Shown here: positions 17,216 to 26,023 of the stretch, piece by piece
How positions within the stretch are numbered: the stretch's first letter is position 1
Layout: every line of letters begins with the position of its first letter
DNA from: CAYWMD01 sp964458575
GTDB lineage: Bacteria > Verrucomicrobiota > Verrucomicrobiia > Limisphaerales > JADLHS01
Length of the DNA stretch: 37,697 bases
Assembly: GCA_964458575.1 (NCBI GenBank)
Contig: CAYWMD010000061.1
Location: 1 to 37,697, forward strand
Reading direction: 5' to 3'
Translations under genes and position numbers: made by a program
Notes under the pieces: model-generated
Database searches by the model: none
What the model was told of the DNA's origin: nothing
Seen by the model: the letters and a program-made list of their open reading frames with translations, nothing else

Positions 17216-18771
17216 GCGAACTTCCCATCCTCACGCTCATCACTTTGCTGCCGCTCCTCGCGGGAATCATCGTCGCCGGTTTGGGTGAACACAAGCAACT
17301 GGCGCGCAAAATCGCGCTGATCTCCAGCTTCCTGTCGCTCGGTTTGGTTCTGTTGCTGTGGAATAGCTTCAACGCCGCTTCCGGCGAACTGCAGTTCGTG
17401 GAGAAGCACGAATGGATCGCCGCGCTCGGCGTAAACTATTTCGTCGGCATAGACGGCCTCGGCCTGTTGATGCTGTTGCTCACCGCCATCGTCACGCCGA
17501 TGGCGATGCTGGCTTCGTGGCGCGTCGAGAAAAGTCCGTCGCTCTTCTTCTCGCTCGTGCTGTTTCTGCAAGCCGGCCTATTCGGCACGTTCACGGCGCT
17601 GAACTTTTTCCACTGGTTCATCTTCTGGGAGCTGAGCCTGATTCCCGCGTTCTTCCTCGTGCGACTCTGGGGAGGACCGGAACGCGCGCCGGCCGCGACG
17701 CAGTTCTTCGTTTACACGATGGTCGGCAGCGTGGCGATGTTGCTGGCGTTCCTCGCGATTTTCCTTTCGACCGGCAAATTTGATTTCACCGTGCTCGCGG
17801 AACTCGGTCGCAACGGCACGCTTGCGTCCGCGTTGTCGGCGAAGCTCGGCTGGTTTGATCTCACCACGAATCAACTCGCGCTCGTGATCTTCGGCGGCGT
17901 GCTGCTCGGCTTCGCGGTGAAAGTACCGTTGATGCCGTTTCACACCTGGCTGCCCGCGACGTATAGCGAAGCGCCGAGCGGCGTGACGATGCTGCTCACC
18001 GGCGTGATGTCGAAGATGGGCGTGTATGGCTTCGTGCGCATCGTGCTGCCGATCTTCGCGCCGCAGCTCAACCTGCCGCACGTGCAGACCGTGCTGCTCG
18101 CGCTCGCGATCATCACCATCGTGTTCTCCGCCTGCGCCGCGTTCGCACAGCGCGATCTCAAGCGCATCTTGGCTTACTCGTCCATCAACCACCTCGGCTA
18201 CTGCCTGCTGGCGGTGTTCGCGGTGGCGCGTTACACGGGCAACAACGCCGCGATGGCCGTAGAAAAGGCCGCCGCGCTCAACGGCGTGTTCCTCCAGATG
18301 TTCAATCACGGTCTCACCGCGGCGACCTTGTTCTGGTTCGTGGCGCTGGTCGAGAAACGCAGCGGCGGCTTACGCGGCTTGAACGACTTTGGTGGGCTGC
18401 GCAAAGTTGCGCCAATTTTCTGCGGCCTGATGGGGATCTCGCTGTTCTCGTCCCTTGGACTGCCGGGGCTGAACGGATTCGTCGGCGAATTCCTGATCTT
18501 CAAGGGCGTGTTTCCGCTGGCGACCTGCTCGGCGTCGCTCTCGGTCATCGGCCTGCTGGTCACGGCGATTTTCATCCTCACGATTTTGCAGCGTGTCTTC
18601 AACGGCCCGTTGAACGAGAAGTGGTCGAAGTTCCCGGATCTGACGCCGGGCGAGATCGGGCTGCTGTTGATCCCGATCGCGCTGATGTTCGTGTTGGGCC
18701 TCTATCCGCGCCTTGTGCTGGACGTGATCAACCCGACCGCGGTGCAGATGGTGGAGCAGTTGAAATTTTAA
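17212..18771 (+). CDS. nuoM: NADH-quinone oxidoreductase subunit M (first copy)
   Basis: The 519-residue antiporter-like subunit starts with GTG at 17212, overlapping the nuoL TGA by 4 bp. Core motifs are FFHWFIFWELSLIPAFFLV (conserved Glu of helix 5), KVPLMPFHTWLPATYSEAPS (with the Lys and His of the proton path) and QRDLKRILAYSSINHLGYC, with GLPGLNGFVGEFLIF near the end. The late loop (NGPLNEKWSKFPDLTPGEIG) is of normal type and has no insertion, unlike the copy that follows. Length equals that of typical NuoM. Confidence 0.95.
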
Positions 18772-18772
18772 A

Positions 18773-20299
18773 ATGTTAGCCTGGACCGTTTACATTTCAT
18801 TTCTTGGGGTGCTGGTGCTGATGCTCCTGCCGAAGGGCAACGCGTCGGCGGCGCGTAAGGTCGCCATGCTGTCGGCGGTGGCGGGATTACTCGTGGCGGT
18901 GGCGGGCTTCGTCCAGTTCAAGGCGGGTGAAATCCTCACGGTCGCAAAATGTCCGTGGGTGCCGTCGCTCGGGATTGAATATCATCTCGCGGCGGATGGG
19001 GTGAGTTTGACGCTCGTGTTGCTCACCGGACTGGCGGCGGTGGGCGGAATTCTTTTTTCCTGGAACATCGAGCATCGCGCGAAGGAATTTTTCGCGTTCT
19101 ACCTCGCGCTCATTGGCGGCGTGTATGGCGTGTTCCTGAGCTTCGATTTGTTCCTGCTGTTCGTGTTCTACGAAATCGCCATTGTGCCGAAGTATTTCAT
19201 CATCGCGATCTGGGGTTCGACGCGGAAGGAATACGGCGCGATGAAGCTGGCGCTCTACTCGTTTGTCGGCAGCGCGATGGTGCTGGTGGGCTTGATCGCG
19301 GCGTATGTGGTGTCGGGCGCGCACACGTTCAACGTGCTGGAACTCGCGAAGTATCCGTTCCCGCACAGCTTCCAGATGTGGGCGTTTCCGCTGGTGTTCG
19401 TGGGCTTCGCGATTCTCGCCGGCATGTGGCCGTTTCACACTTGGGCGCCGACCGGTCACGTGGCCGCGCCGACCGCCGCCTCAATGTTGCTCGCCGGCGT
19501 GGTGATGAAGCTCGGCGCTTACGGCTGCTTGCGCGTGGCGATGACGTTGTTCCCGGAAGGGCTGGAGGCGTGGAAGACGTGGGTCGCCGTGCTGGCGGTC
19601 ATCGGCATCGTGTATGGCGCGATGGTCGCGCTGGTGCAGAAGGACTTTAAGTTCGTCATTGGTTATTCGAGCGTGAGCCACATGGGTTTTGTGCTCCTTG
19701 GGCTCGTGACGCTGAACACCATTGGCCTGAGCGGCGCGGTGTTGCAGATGTTTTCGCACGGCATCATCGCGGGGCTACTATTCGCCGTTGTGGGCCGGAT
19801 GGTTTATGAGCGGACGCATACTCGCGAGCTGGCGGAACTCGAAGGCATGAACTTGGTAAAAGCGATGCCGTTCGCGGCGGTGACATTCGTCATCGCGGGT
19901 GCGGCTTCGATGGGATTGCCGGGCTTCAGCGGGTTCATTGCAGAGTTGCAGGTGATTATCGGAGCGTGGAAAGCGTTCCCGACGCTCGCGGTCATCACTG
20001 GCGTGGGCATCGTAATCGGCGTGGGTTACACGTTGCGGGCGATTCAGAAAGCGTTCTTCGGCGACGTGGCTGCGGACGTGAGTCCGCGGCATTCCGATGA
20101 CGAGTCAGCCGCGCTCTCACGAGCGCAGCCACATCATCACGAGATGGACGCGATTTCCGTTCCCGAGCGGCTGGGCGCGGTGATGTTAATCGGTGTTTCG
20201 CTGATCGTGGGTTTGTACCCGAGAATTCTGCTCGATGTGATTGTGCCGAGTTTCAATTCGCCGCTGTTTGACTGGCTGAAGAAGGGAGGCGCGCAATGA
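18773..20299 (+). CDS. nuoM2: NADH-quinone oxidoreductase subunit M (second copy)
   Basis: This second NuoM-type pump of 508 residues begins 1 bp after the first. It is divergent rather than a recent duplicate: helix 5 reads FVFYEIAIVPKYFII (Glu kept), the helix 7-8 region AGMWPFHTWAPTGHVAAPT, and then QKDFKFVIGYSSVSHMGFVL and GLPGFSGFIAELQVI. After AIQKAFFGDV the late loop is lengthened by about 22 residues (about 432-454, rich in Ser, Asp and Ala), encoded by an inverted hairpin pair at 20066-20132. Key ionizable residues are intact, so it is likely active. Two NuoM genes imply four antiporter-like subunits. It overlaps nuoN by 4 bp. Confidence 0.93.
   Translation: MLAWTVYISFLGVLVLMLLPKGNASAARKVAMLSAVAGLLVAVAGFVQFKAGEILTVAKCPWVPSLGIEYHLAADGVSLTLVLLTGLAAVGGILFSWNIEHRAKEFFAFYLALIGGVYGVFLSFDLFLLFVFYEIAIVPKYFIIAIWGSTRKEYGAMKLALYSFVGSAMVLVGLIAAYVVSGAHTFNVLELAKYPFPHSFQMWAFPLVFVGFAILAGMWPFHTWAPTGHVAAPTAASMLLAGVVMKLGAYGCLRVAMTLFPEGLEAWKTWVAVLAVIGIVYGAMVALVQKDFKFVIGYSSVSHMGFVLLGLVTLNTIGLSGAVLQMFSHGIIAGLLFAVVGRMVYERTHTRELAELEGMNLVKAMPFAAVTFVIAGAASMGLPGFSGFIAELQVIIGAWKAFPTLAVITGVGIVIGVGYTLRAIQKAFFGDVAADVSPRHSDDESAALSRAQPHHHEMDAISVPERLGAVMLIGVSLIVGLYPRILLDVIVPSFNSPLFDWLKKGGAQ
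20066..20132. repeat. REPIN-like inverted hairpin pair inside the second nuoM
   Basis: Arms of 24 bp (20066-20089 and 20109-20132) are near reverse complements; both begin GTGGCTGCG when read inward and end CGCGG. Each arm is itself a perfect 6-bp hairpin: GCGGAC/GTCCGC with loop GTGA (20072-20087) and GCGCTC/GAGCGC with loop TCAC (20111-20126). The loops are reverse complements of each other, as in the nuoL element, though the stem sequences differ. The reading frame is maintained. Confidence 0.85.
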
Positions 20300-21783
20300 G
20301 CTACTCCGAACTGCTCAAGCTGGCCGCGCCGGAAACCATCGTGGTGCTGACCGCGCTGGCGGTGCTCGCGGTGGATTTGACCTCGATGCGCGGGCTGGAG
20401 GCGCGCTTGCGTTTCACGATCGGTGGGATGCTGGCGTCGGTCGGTTGCGCGGCGGCCATCGCGTGGATGCTCGTCATGCCCGCGCACGCCAACGCGCTCG
20501 AAGGCATGCTCGTGGTTGATCCGCTGACGCAACTGGTGAAGGTCGCACTGCTGGCGCTGACCATTTTCACGGTGTTGATTTCCATCGAATCAAATTTTAC
20601 GACGCACGTCGGCGAATACCTTGCGCTGATCCTGTTGGCGACCGTCGGCATGATGTTCCTCGTGAGCGCGGAGGACATTCTGATGATTTTTGTCTCGCTT
20701 GAACTCACCAGCCTTTCACTCTACATCCTGACCGCATTCAACAAGCGAGATGTCAAATCCGCCGAGGCAGCGTTGAAATATTTCCTGTTCGGCGGCATGT
20801 CCGCGGCGTTCATGCTGTTCGGCTTGAGCTTGATTTACGGTTTGTCTGGCTCGACGAATCTTCATCACATCGCCGAAGCGCTGAAGGGCAAGGGCCTTGA
20901 TCCGCTCCTTGTTGTTGCAATCGTGATGACAGTGATCGGGTTTGGTTTCAAAGTTGCCGCGGTGCCGTTTCATCTGTGGGCGCCGGATGCGTATCAAGGC
21001 GCACCGACGCCGAGCGCGGCGTTCATTGCGTCGGGTTCTAAAGTGGCGAGCTTCTTCATCTTCGCCAAAGTGATGATGCTGGGCTTTGCAGGCGCGGAAG
21101 GCAGCGCGGCTTACAAAGCTTTTGTGCCCGGGTGGATTCCCATCATCGCGATCGTCGCCGGACTTTCGATGATCCTGGGCAACCTCGTCGCGATTGCGCA
21201 GACGAACGTGAAGCGGCTGCTCGCGTATTCCGCCATCGCGCACGCCGGTTACATGCTGCTCGCGGTGCTGACGCAAGAGCAGCAAGCCGTGGCATCTCTG
21301 ATTTACTACGCGGTGACTTACGGCCTGACGACGATCGGCGCGTTCGGCGTCGTGACCGTGGTGGAGCAGGGAACGGGCGAGTCGAAGCTGACAGACTTCG
21401 CCGGCCTCAGCCGTCGCGCGCCGGTGGTTTCGCTGTGCATGATGATCTTCCTGCTCTCGCTGGCAGGCATTCCACCGTTGGCCGGATTCTTCGGCAAGTT
21501 CTACGTCTTCGCCGCCGCGGTGCAGCACGGTCCGGCCAATCTCGGGGTTCTGTGGCTGGTCATCCTCGCCATCGCGATGAGCGCAGTGTCGCTTTACTAC
21601 TATCTGCAGGTACTGAAACAGATTTACGTTGCGGATGGGACGGATGGGACGAAGGTGACCAATGCTTCTCTATTCGCCCAAGGGGTTCTAGGGCTGATGG
21701 CGCTGGGCGTGGTGGTATTGGGTTGTTTCCCAAATCTGCTGATCAGTATGCTGGAGCAGGCCATGAAGGCCGTTGCCCATTGA
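20296..21783 (+). CDS. nuoN: NADH-quinone oxidoreductase subunit N
   Basis: The 495-residue antiporter-like subunit is the pump nearest the quinone module. Motifs are ILMIFVSLELTSLSLYIL (helix 5 Glu), GFKVAAVPFHLWAPDAYQGA (Lys and His), QTNVKRLLAYSAIAHAGYML and LAGIPPLAGFFGKFYVFAA. In its late loop a 9-bp unit, GGATGGGAC, occurs twice in tandem (21633-21650) and encodes DGTDGT; this is the same loop region where NuoL and the second NuoM carry insertions. It is the last nuo gene; DUF1080 starts 45 bp later and may be separately transcribed. Confidence 0.95.
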   Translation: MSYSELLKLAAPETIVVLTALAVLAVDLTSMRGLEARLRFTIGGMLASVGCAAAIAWMLVMPAHANALEGMLVVDPLTQLVKVALLALTIFTVLISIESNFTTHVGEYLALILLATVGMMFLVSAEDILMIFVSLELTSLSLYILTAFNKRDVKSAEAALKYFLFGGMSAAFMLFGLSLIYGLSGSTNLHHIAEALKGKGLDPLLVVAIVMTVIGFGFKVAAVPFHLWAPDAYQGAPTPSAAFIASGSKVASFFIFAKVMMLGFAGAEGSAAYKAFVPGWIPIIAIVAGLSMILGNLVAIAQTNVKRLLAYSAIAHAGYMLLAVLTQEQQAVASLIYYAVTYGLTTIGAFGVVTVVEQGTGESKLTDFAGLSRRAPVVSLCMMIFLLSLAGIPPLAGFFGKFYVFAAAVQHGPANLGVLWLVILAIAMSAVSLYYYLQVLKQIYVADGTDGTKVTNASLFAQGVLGLMALGVVVLGCFPNLLISMLEQAMKAVAH

Positions 21784-21828
21784 CGTCTCTGTTTCCGCTG
21801 GAAACCTAAAACTGCGTTCTCTGTTGCT

Positions 21829-22614
21829 ATGATTCGAATCATCCAATCCATACTGCTCACGACTTGGATCGGCGGGCTGGCGGCGCTGACGGTCGCGGCA
21901 GCGCCGGACCAGAAAGTTGGCGTCGGTGCAAAACCCGAGCCCGGCGCCGAAATCATCTTCGACGGCACGCGCGCGATGCTCGATGCGAAGTGGACGTATT
22001 GGGAGGGGCCGCGCTTCGGGGCAGCTCTGCCCATCAAGTGGAAGATCGTGGACGACCCGGTGGACCAGGGCACGGTGATGAGCAGCGATGACCCGGCGGC
22101 GGCCGGCGGCAAGTATGGCGCGGCGGACATCGTGACGAAGAAGCCCTATCGCGATTTCCGGCTGCATGTGGAGTTTCTAGTCATGAACCCGGGTGGCAAC
22201 AGCGGCGTGTATCTGCAAAATCGCTACGAGATTCAGATTTTCGAGGGCGACAAAACCAAGCACGGCATGGGCGCCGTGATCAACGAAACAGATTCGCCCT
22301 ATCACCTGTTCGCCGGGCTGAATAAGTGGAACGCCTACGACATTGTATTTCGCGCGGCGCGGTTTAAGGACGGCAAACTGACGGAAAAGCCACGGGTTTC
22401 AATGTATTTCAACGGAGTCAAGGTCCACACGAACGTTCCCATCCAACAGGTCTGGGGCGGGCCAAACTCCGGGGTGGACGGTGGCAACGACGGCGGCAAG
22501 GGCATCACGGACACGCCGCAGGGCTTGAAACTTCAGGCGGAAGGCCACGACGTGCGGTATCGCAACCTCTGGATCAAGGAATTGGATCTGGGCGAGGGCA
22601 GCACGGATTTCTGA
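21829..22614 (+). CDS. Secreted DUF1080 / 3-keto-disaccharide hydrolase-domain protein
   Basis: The 261-residue protein has a signal peptide (about residues 1-24, ending LTVAAAP), then one DUF1080 domain, now called the 3-keto-disaccharide hydrolase domain: EIIFDGT at its start, a beta-sandwich core with YRDFRLHVEFLVMNPGGNSG and VYLQNRYEIQIFEGD, and the closing QGLKLQAEGHDVRYRNLWIK. The family is abundant in Verrucomicrobiota and Planctomycetota and acts on glycans outside the cytoplasm; only some members have proven activity, so the substrate here is open. No sugar-utilisation genes are adjacent. Confidence 0.88.
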   Translation: MIRIIQSILLTTWIGGLAALTVAAAPDQKVGVGAKPEPGAEIIFDGTRAMLDAKWTYWEGPRFGAALPIKWKIVDDPVDQGTVMSSDDPAAAGGKYGAADIVTKKPYRDFRLHVEFLVMNPGGNSGVYLQNRYEIQIFEGDKTKHGMGAVINETDSPYHLFAGLNKWNAYDIVFRAARFKDGKLTEKPRVSMYFNGVKVHTNVPIQQVWGGPNSGVDGGNDGGKGITDTPQGLKLQAEGHDVRYRNLWIKELDLGEGSTDF

Positions 22615-22693
22615 TCGGGATTGGTTGCGGCCCGCCCTGCTTCCTGGAAGTCAGAGTTGCTCCTGTTCACGGCGACGGCTAATACTCGACGCC

Positions 22694-23683
22694 GTGCACA
22701 TCGAAAAACTCCCCCGCTTCCCGCTGGCGCAACTGCCGACACCGCTGGAAAAGCTGCCCCGACTGTCACGCGAACTGGGCGGGCCGGATTTGCTCATCAA
22801 GCGCGATGATCAAACCGGGCTTGCCTTGGGCGGCAACAAGACGCGCAAACTGGAGTTTCTTCTCGGTCAGGCGCTCGAACAGGGTGCGGACACGCTCATA
22901 ACCGCGGGCGCCGCCCAGTCGAATCACTGCCGGCAGACCGCCGCCGCGGCGGCCAGGGCCGGATTGAAGTGCGAACTCCTGCTGAACGGCCAAAAGCCGG
23001 AGCTGCCCAACGGCAATCTGCTGCTCAATGAATTGCTGGGCGCGACCGGGCACTGGATCGAACGGCACCAACGCCCCGCAAAGCTCCGCGAGCTTCCCGA
23101 TCAACTTCGTGCTCAAGGCCGCAAGCCTTACGTCATCCCCGTCGGCGGTTCAAACGGCGTCGGCGCGACCGGCTACGTGGTGGCGATGCTTGAACTCGCC
23201 GCCCAGCTTCGGGAACAGAACCGAAACGTGGATCACGTGTTTTTCGGCACGAGTTCGGGCGGCACGCAGGCGGGCATCATTTTGGGCGCGCGGATGGCCG
23301 GTTTTAAAGGTCGGCTACACGGTCTCTCGATTGACAAGAATGACCCCGAACATTTCGAATACGAGGCGGAGGTGGCGCAGATCGCCAATGATTGCGCGAA
23401 ATACGTCGGCGCGGACGTGCGATTGGCGAGGGAGGACATAGCGGTCATTTACGGCTACAAAGGCGAAGGCTACGGGGTGGTGGGCGAGCTGGAGCGGGAG
23501 GCGATCCGGTTGATGGCGCGGTGTGAAGGGATCATTCTCGATCCCGTTTACGCCGGGCGCGCGTTCGGGGCGTTGGTGGATTTGATTCGCACAGGCACTT
23601 TCCGCAAGGGAGAAACCGTGTTGTTCTGGCATACCGGCGGCGCACCTGCGCTGTTTGCCTACGCGGAGGCATTGGCCGGTTGA
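22694..23683 (+). CDS. dcyD: D-cysteine desulfhydrase-like PLP enzyme
   Basis: The 329-residue cytoplasmic enzyme belongs to the PLP fold-II family of D-cysteine desulfhydrase and ACC deaminase. It has PTPLEKLPRLSRELG, IKRDDQTGLALGGNKTRKLE (the PLP lysine lies in GGNKTRK), TAGAAQSNHCRQTAAAAARA, PVGGSNGVGATGY, the phosphate-binding GTSSGGTQAG and LFWHTGGAPALFAY. The pattern matches E. coli DcyD (328 residues), which splits D-cysteine into pyruvate, H2S and ammonia. I chose GTG 22694 because it gives the canonical N-terminus (MHIEKLPRFPLAQLPTPLE); an ATG frame back to 22625 adds 23 residues without similarity. ACC deaminase or another amino-acid lyase activity cannot be excluded. Confidence 0.8.
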   Translation: MHIEKLPRFPLAQLPTPLEKLPRLSRELGGPDLLIKRDDQTGLALGGNKTRKLEFLLGQALEQGADTLITAGAAQSNHCRQTAAAAARAGLKCELLLNGQKPELPNGNLLLNELLGATGHWIERHQRPAKLRELPDQLRAQGRKPYVIPVGGSNGVGATGYVVAMLELAAQLREQNRNVDHVFFGTSSGGTQAGIILGARMAGFKGRLHGLSIDKNDPEHFEYEAEVAQIANDCAKYVGADVRLAREDIAVIYGYKGEGYGVVGELEREAIRLMARCEGIILDPVYAGRAFGALVDLIRTGTFRKGETVLFWHTGGAPALFAYAEALAG

Positions 23684-23830
23684 CCGGGAGCGGACAGCCG
23701 GCCGGCAGGATTCGACCGTGACGAAGCGGAATTGGCCCGGTCAGAAACACCAAATGTGTCCGGGCGTGAATTGAACGTTGCACAACCCCGTGCGGTCTGG
23801 ATAAATGTCGGGCGTCCGGTTAACGGCACG

Positions 23831-26023
23831 ATGAACATGGTGGGGAACTTGAAAACGCAAATCCTGTATCGCGCTGGGGCGCGAAAGCTGAGGTTTCTCA
23901 TCCTCCTTGGCTGCGCAGCGTTGATGGCACTTCCTTCCGCCCGCGCGGCGCTGCAATTTGACGTGTTCCTCGGTTACGACGGTGTGGCCCGCGAGGCAAG
24001 CTGGATGCCCGTCGTGTGCGAAATCAAGAACGACGGACCGCCCTTCAACGGTGTCGTAGAAATTTCGCCCGGCCAATTTGGCAAAGGGCAGACGGAGGAG
24101 CTGGCGGTGGAACTGCCGACCGGGACGCTCAAGCGGGTGGTCATGCCCGTGTTTTCCCCGAGCCGTTATCCCGCGGTGTGGAACGTCCGACTGCTCGATG
24201 AACGTGGCAAAGTGCGCGCCGAACAAGTGGCCGTGCGCCCGCGCCGGCAGGTGGGCTGGGAGATTCCGATCATCGGGTCGCTCTCGCGCACGGCGGCCGG
24301 TGCGCCGGTGTTGCAGCCCATCAAACGTGACCAGGCAGATGCCCAGCCGGCGTCGGCCCGGATCCAGCCTCCCATTTTCCCTGACAACCCGCTCGTGTTG
24401 GAAGGACTCGACGCGATCTACCTGAGCTCGGAAGTGGCGGCGGACCTGCGCGTCAGCCAGGTCAACGCCTTGCTGGCCTGGATGAACGCGGGCGGACACT
24501 TCATTGTCGGCATCGAACAGGTTTCGGACGTGACGGCGTCGCCTTGGCTGCGGGGCGTTCTGCCCTGTGATCCGAAGGAACTCAAGACCATCGGCGCGCA
24601 TCCGGAGGTGCAGGCCTGGTTGCGAGCCAGCAGCACCGCCATGGGTCGGGTGACGGGCATCATGAACCGGCCGGGAAATCGCGGGACCACCACGCGCCCG
24701 GGCGTTTCGGCCAGCAGTCCCTTCGCCGACCTGCCGGACGACTCGAAATTTGAGCTGGCGGATTTACAGGTGGTCACGGGCGCGGTGGTGCGCGATGGCC
24801 GCGTGGAACTTTCGGTGGGCAACGTGCCGTTGCTCATCACGGCGAATCGCGGCGCGGGCCGGGTCACGGCGCTGATGTTCAGTCCCGAACGGGAGCCGTT
24901 CAAGTCGTGGAAAAACATGCCGGCGTTCTGGTCCAAGCTCGTGGAAGTACCGGGGCAGCTTTACGTGTCTTCGGACTACTATCAAAATTACGGCCAGAGC
25001 GCGGACGGAATTTTCGGAGCGATGATTGACAGCCGGCAGGTGCACAAGCTGCCCATCGGCTGGTTGCTGCTGCTGCTGGTTGTCTATCTCGTCATCATCG
25101 GGCCGCTCGACCAGTGGTGGCTCAAGCGCATCAACAAACCGATGCTGACCTGGATCACCTTTCCCTGTTACGTGGTCCTGTTTTCGCTGCTGATTTATTT
25201 CATCGGCTACAAACTGCGCGCGGGGGAGAGCGAATACAACGAGTTGCACGTGGTGGACGTGCTCCGCAACGGCGAACGCGCGGAATTGCGCGGACGCACC
25301 TATGCTTCGCTTTACTCGCCGAGCAACCAGAAGTTCCCGCTCGAAAGCCGGCAGAAATTCGCGACGTTTCGCGGCGAGTTTGTGGGCTCGGGCGGCGGCG
25401 CGGGCACGGAACGCACGGCGGTGTATCAAATCGGCGACAGCTTTAAAGCCGAGGTCTTCGTGCCGGTGTGGACCAGCCAGCTCTACATCAGCGACTGGTG
25501 GAACGGCGCGCCCTTGCCGCTGACGGTCACGGTGAAGCCGGAAGGCGGTGCCTGGCGGGTGACCGTTCAGAATCACACCGACCACGCGGTCAAGACCGCG
25601 CAACTGGTCATTGACGATCTGGTCATTCCGCTGGGCGAAGTGGGCGCGGGAAAAACCGCCTCGTTCACGGCGGAGCGGGACACGGGCGTGGGAGTGCAGG
25701 CGTTTGCACAACGCCACGGCAGCCAGTTTCAGCACGTCGTGCAACAGCGGCAGTACGCGTTCGGTGCCAGCAGCGGCGGCCGGTTGGACGACCTGCCCAA
25801 CGCCAGCATGGCGGCGTCCTTCGTGACGCAGGCGTCGCGCGGCCAGGGCATGAACTTCGTGGCGACGCCGGGTTTGGATTTGTCCCGCCTGGTCGAGCGC
25901 GGCAACGCGGTACTGCTGGCCTGGTCGCCGGACTATTCGCCCGTGCCCGGCATGAATCAGTTCAAGTCACGACGTAGCGCGCACCACACGTTGTGGCGAG
26001 TGCCGGTTTCAGTCAGCCAATAG
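23831..26023 (+). CDS. Large exported membrane protein of the ABC exporter locus
   Basis: From ATG 23831 the product has about 730 residues; an in-frame ATG at 23837 and an upstream one at 23732 are alternatives. The chosen start puts a signal sequence (KLRFLILLGCAALMALPSAR) at the N-terminus. Residues about 40-380 look like a beta-rich extracytoplasmic region with a Rossmann-like part (LDAIYLSSEVAADLRVSQ, then LLAWMNAGGHFIVGIEQ). Two transmembrane helices follow around 406-428 (GWLLLLLVVYLVIIGPLDQW) and 438-458, then a C-terminal beta-sandwich region. Proteins of this layout accompany GldA/GldF-like ABC systems, but I cannot name the family. The ABC ATPase lies 522 bp downstream, separated only by the heptamer element with its cargo gene, so the protein is probably a partner of that transporter. 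Confidence 0.75.
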   Translation: MNMVGNLKTQILYRAGARKLRFLILLGCAALMALPSARAALQFDVFLGYDGVAREASWMPVVCEIKNDGPPFNGVVEISPGQFGKGQTEELAVELPTGTLKRVVMPVFSPSRYPAVWNVRLLDERGKVRAEQVAVRPRRQVGWEIPIIGSLSRTAAGAPVLQPIKRDQADAQPASARIQPPIFPDNPLVLEGLDAIYLSSEVAADLRVSQVNALLAWMNAGGHFIVGIEQVSDVTASPWLRGVLPCDPKELKTIGAHPEVQAWLRASSTAMGRVTGIMNRPGNRGTTTRPGVSASSPFADLPDDSKFELADLQVVTGAVVRDGRVELSVGNVPLLITANRGAGRVTALMFSPEREPFKSWKNMPAFWSKLVEVPGQLYVSSDYYQNYGQSADGIFGAMIDSRQVHKLPIGWLLLLLVVYLVIIGPLDQWWLKRINKPMLTWITFPCYVVLFSLLIYFIGYKLRAGESEYNELHVVDVLRNGERAELRGRTYASLYSPSNQKFPLESRQKFATFRGEFVGSGGGAGTERTAVYQIGDSFKAEVFVPVWTSQLYISDWWNGAPLPLTVTVKPEGGAWRVTVQNHTDHAVKTAQLVIDDLVIPLGEVGAGKTASFTAERDTGVGVQAFAQRHGSQFQHVVQQRQYAFGASSGGRLDDLPNASMAASFVTQASRGQGMNFVATPGLDLSRLVERGNAVLLAWSPDYSPVPGMNQFKSRRSAHHTLWRVPVSVSQ

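Noticed and set aside
21791..21805. GTTTCC/GGAAAC hairpin after nuoN as a terminator
   Set aside because: The 6-bp stem has no T run after it on either strand and the next gene follows in 24 bp.
23778..23806. TTGCAC and GATAAA spaced like a promoter before the large membrane protein
   Set aside because: Both boxes match consensus poorly (3 and 4 of 6 positions), and the host's promoter consensus is unknown.
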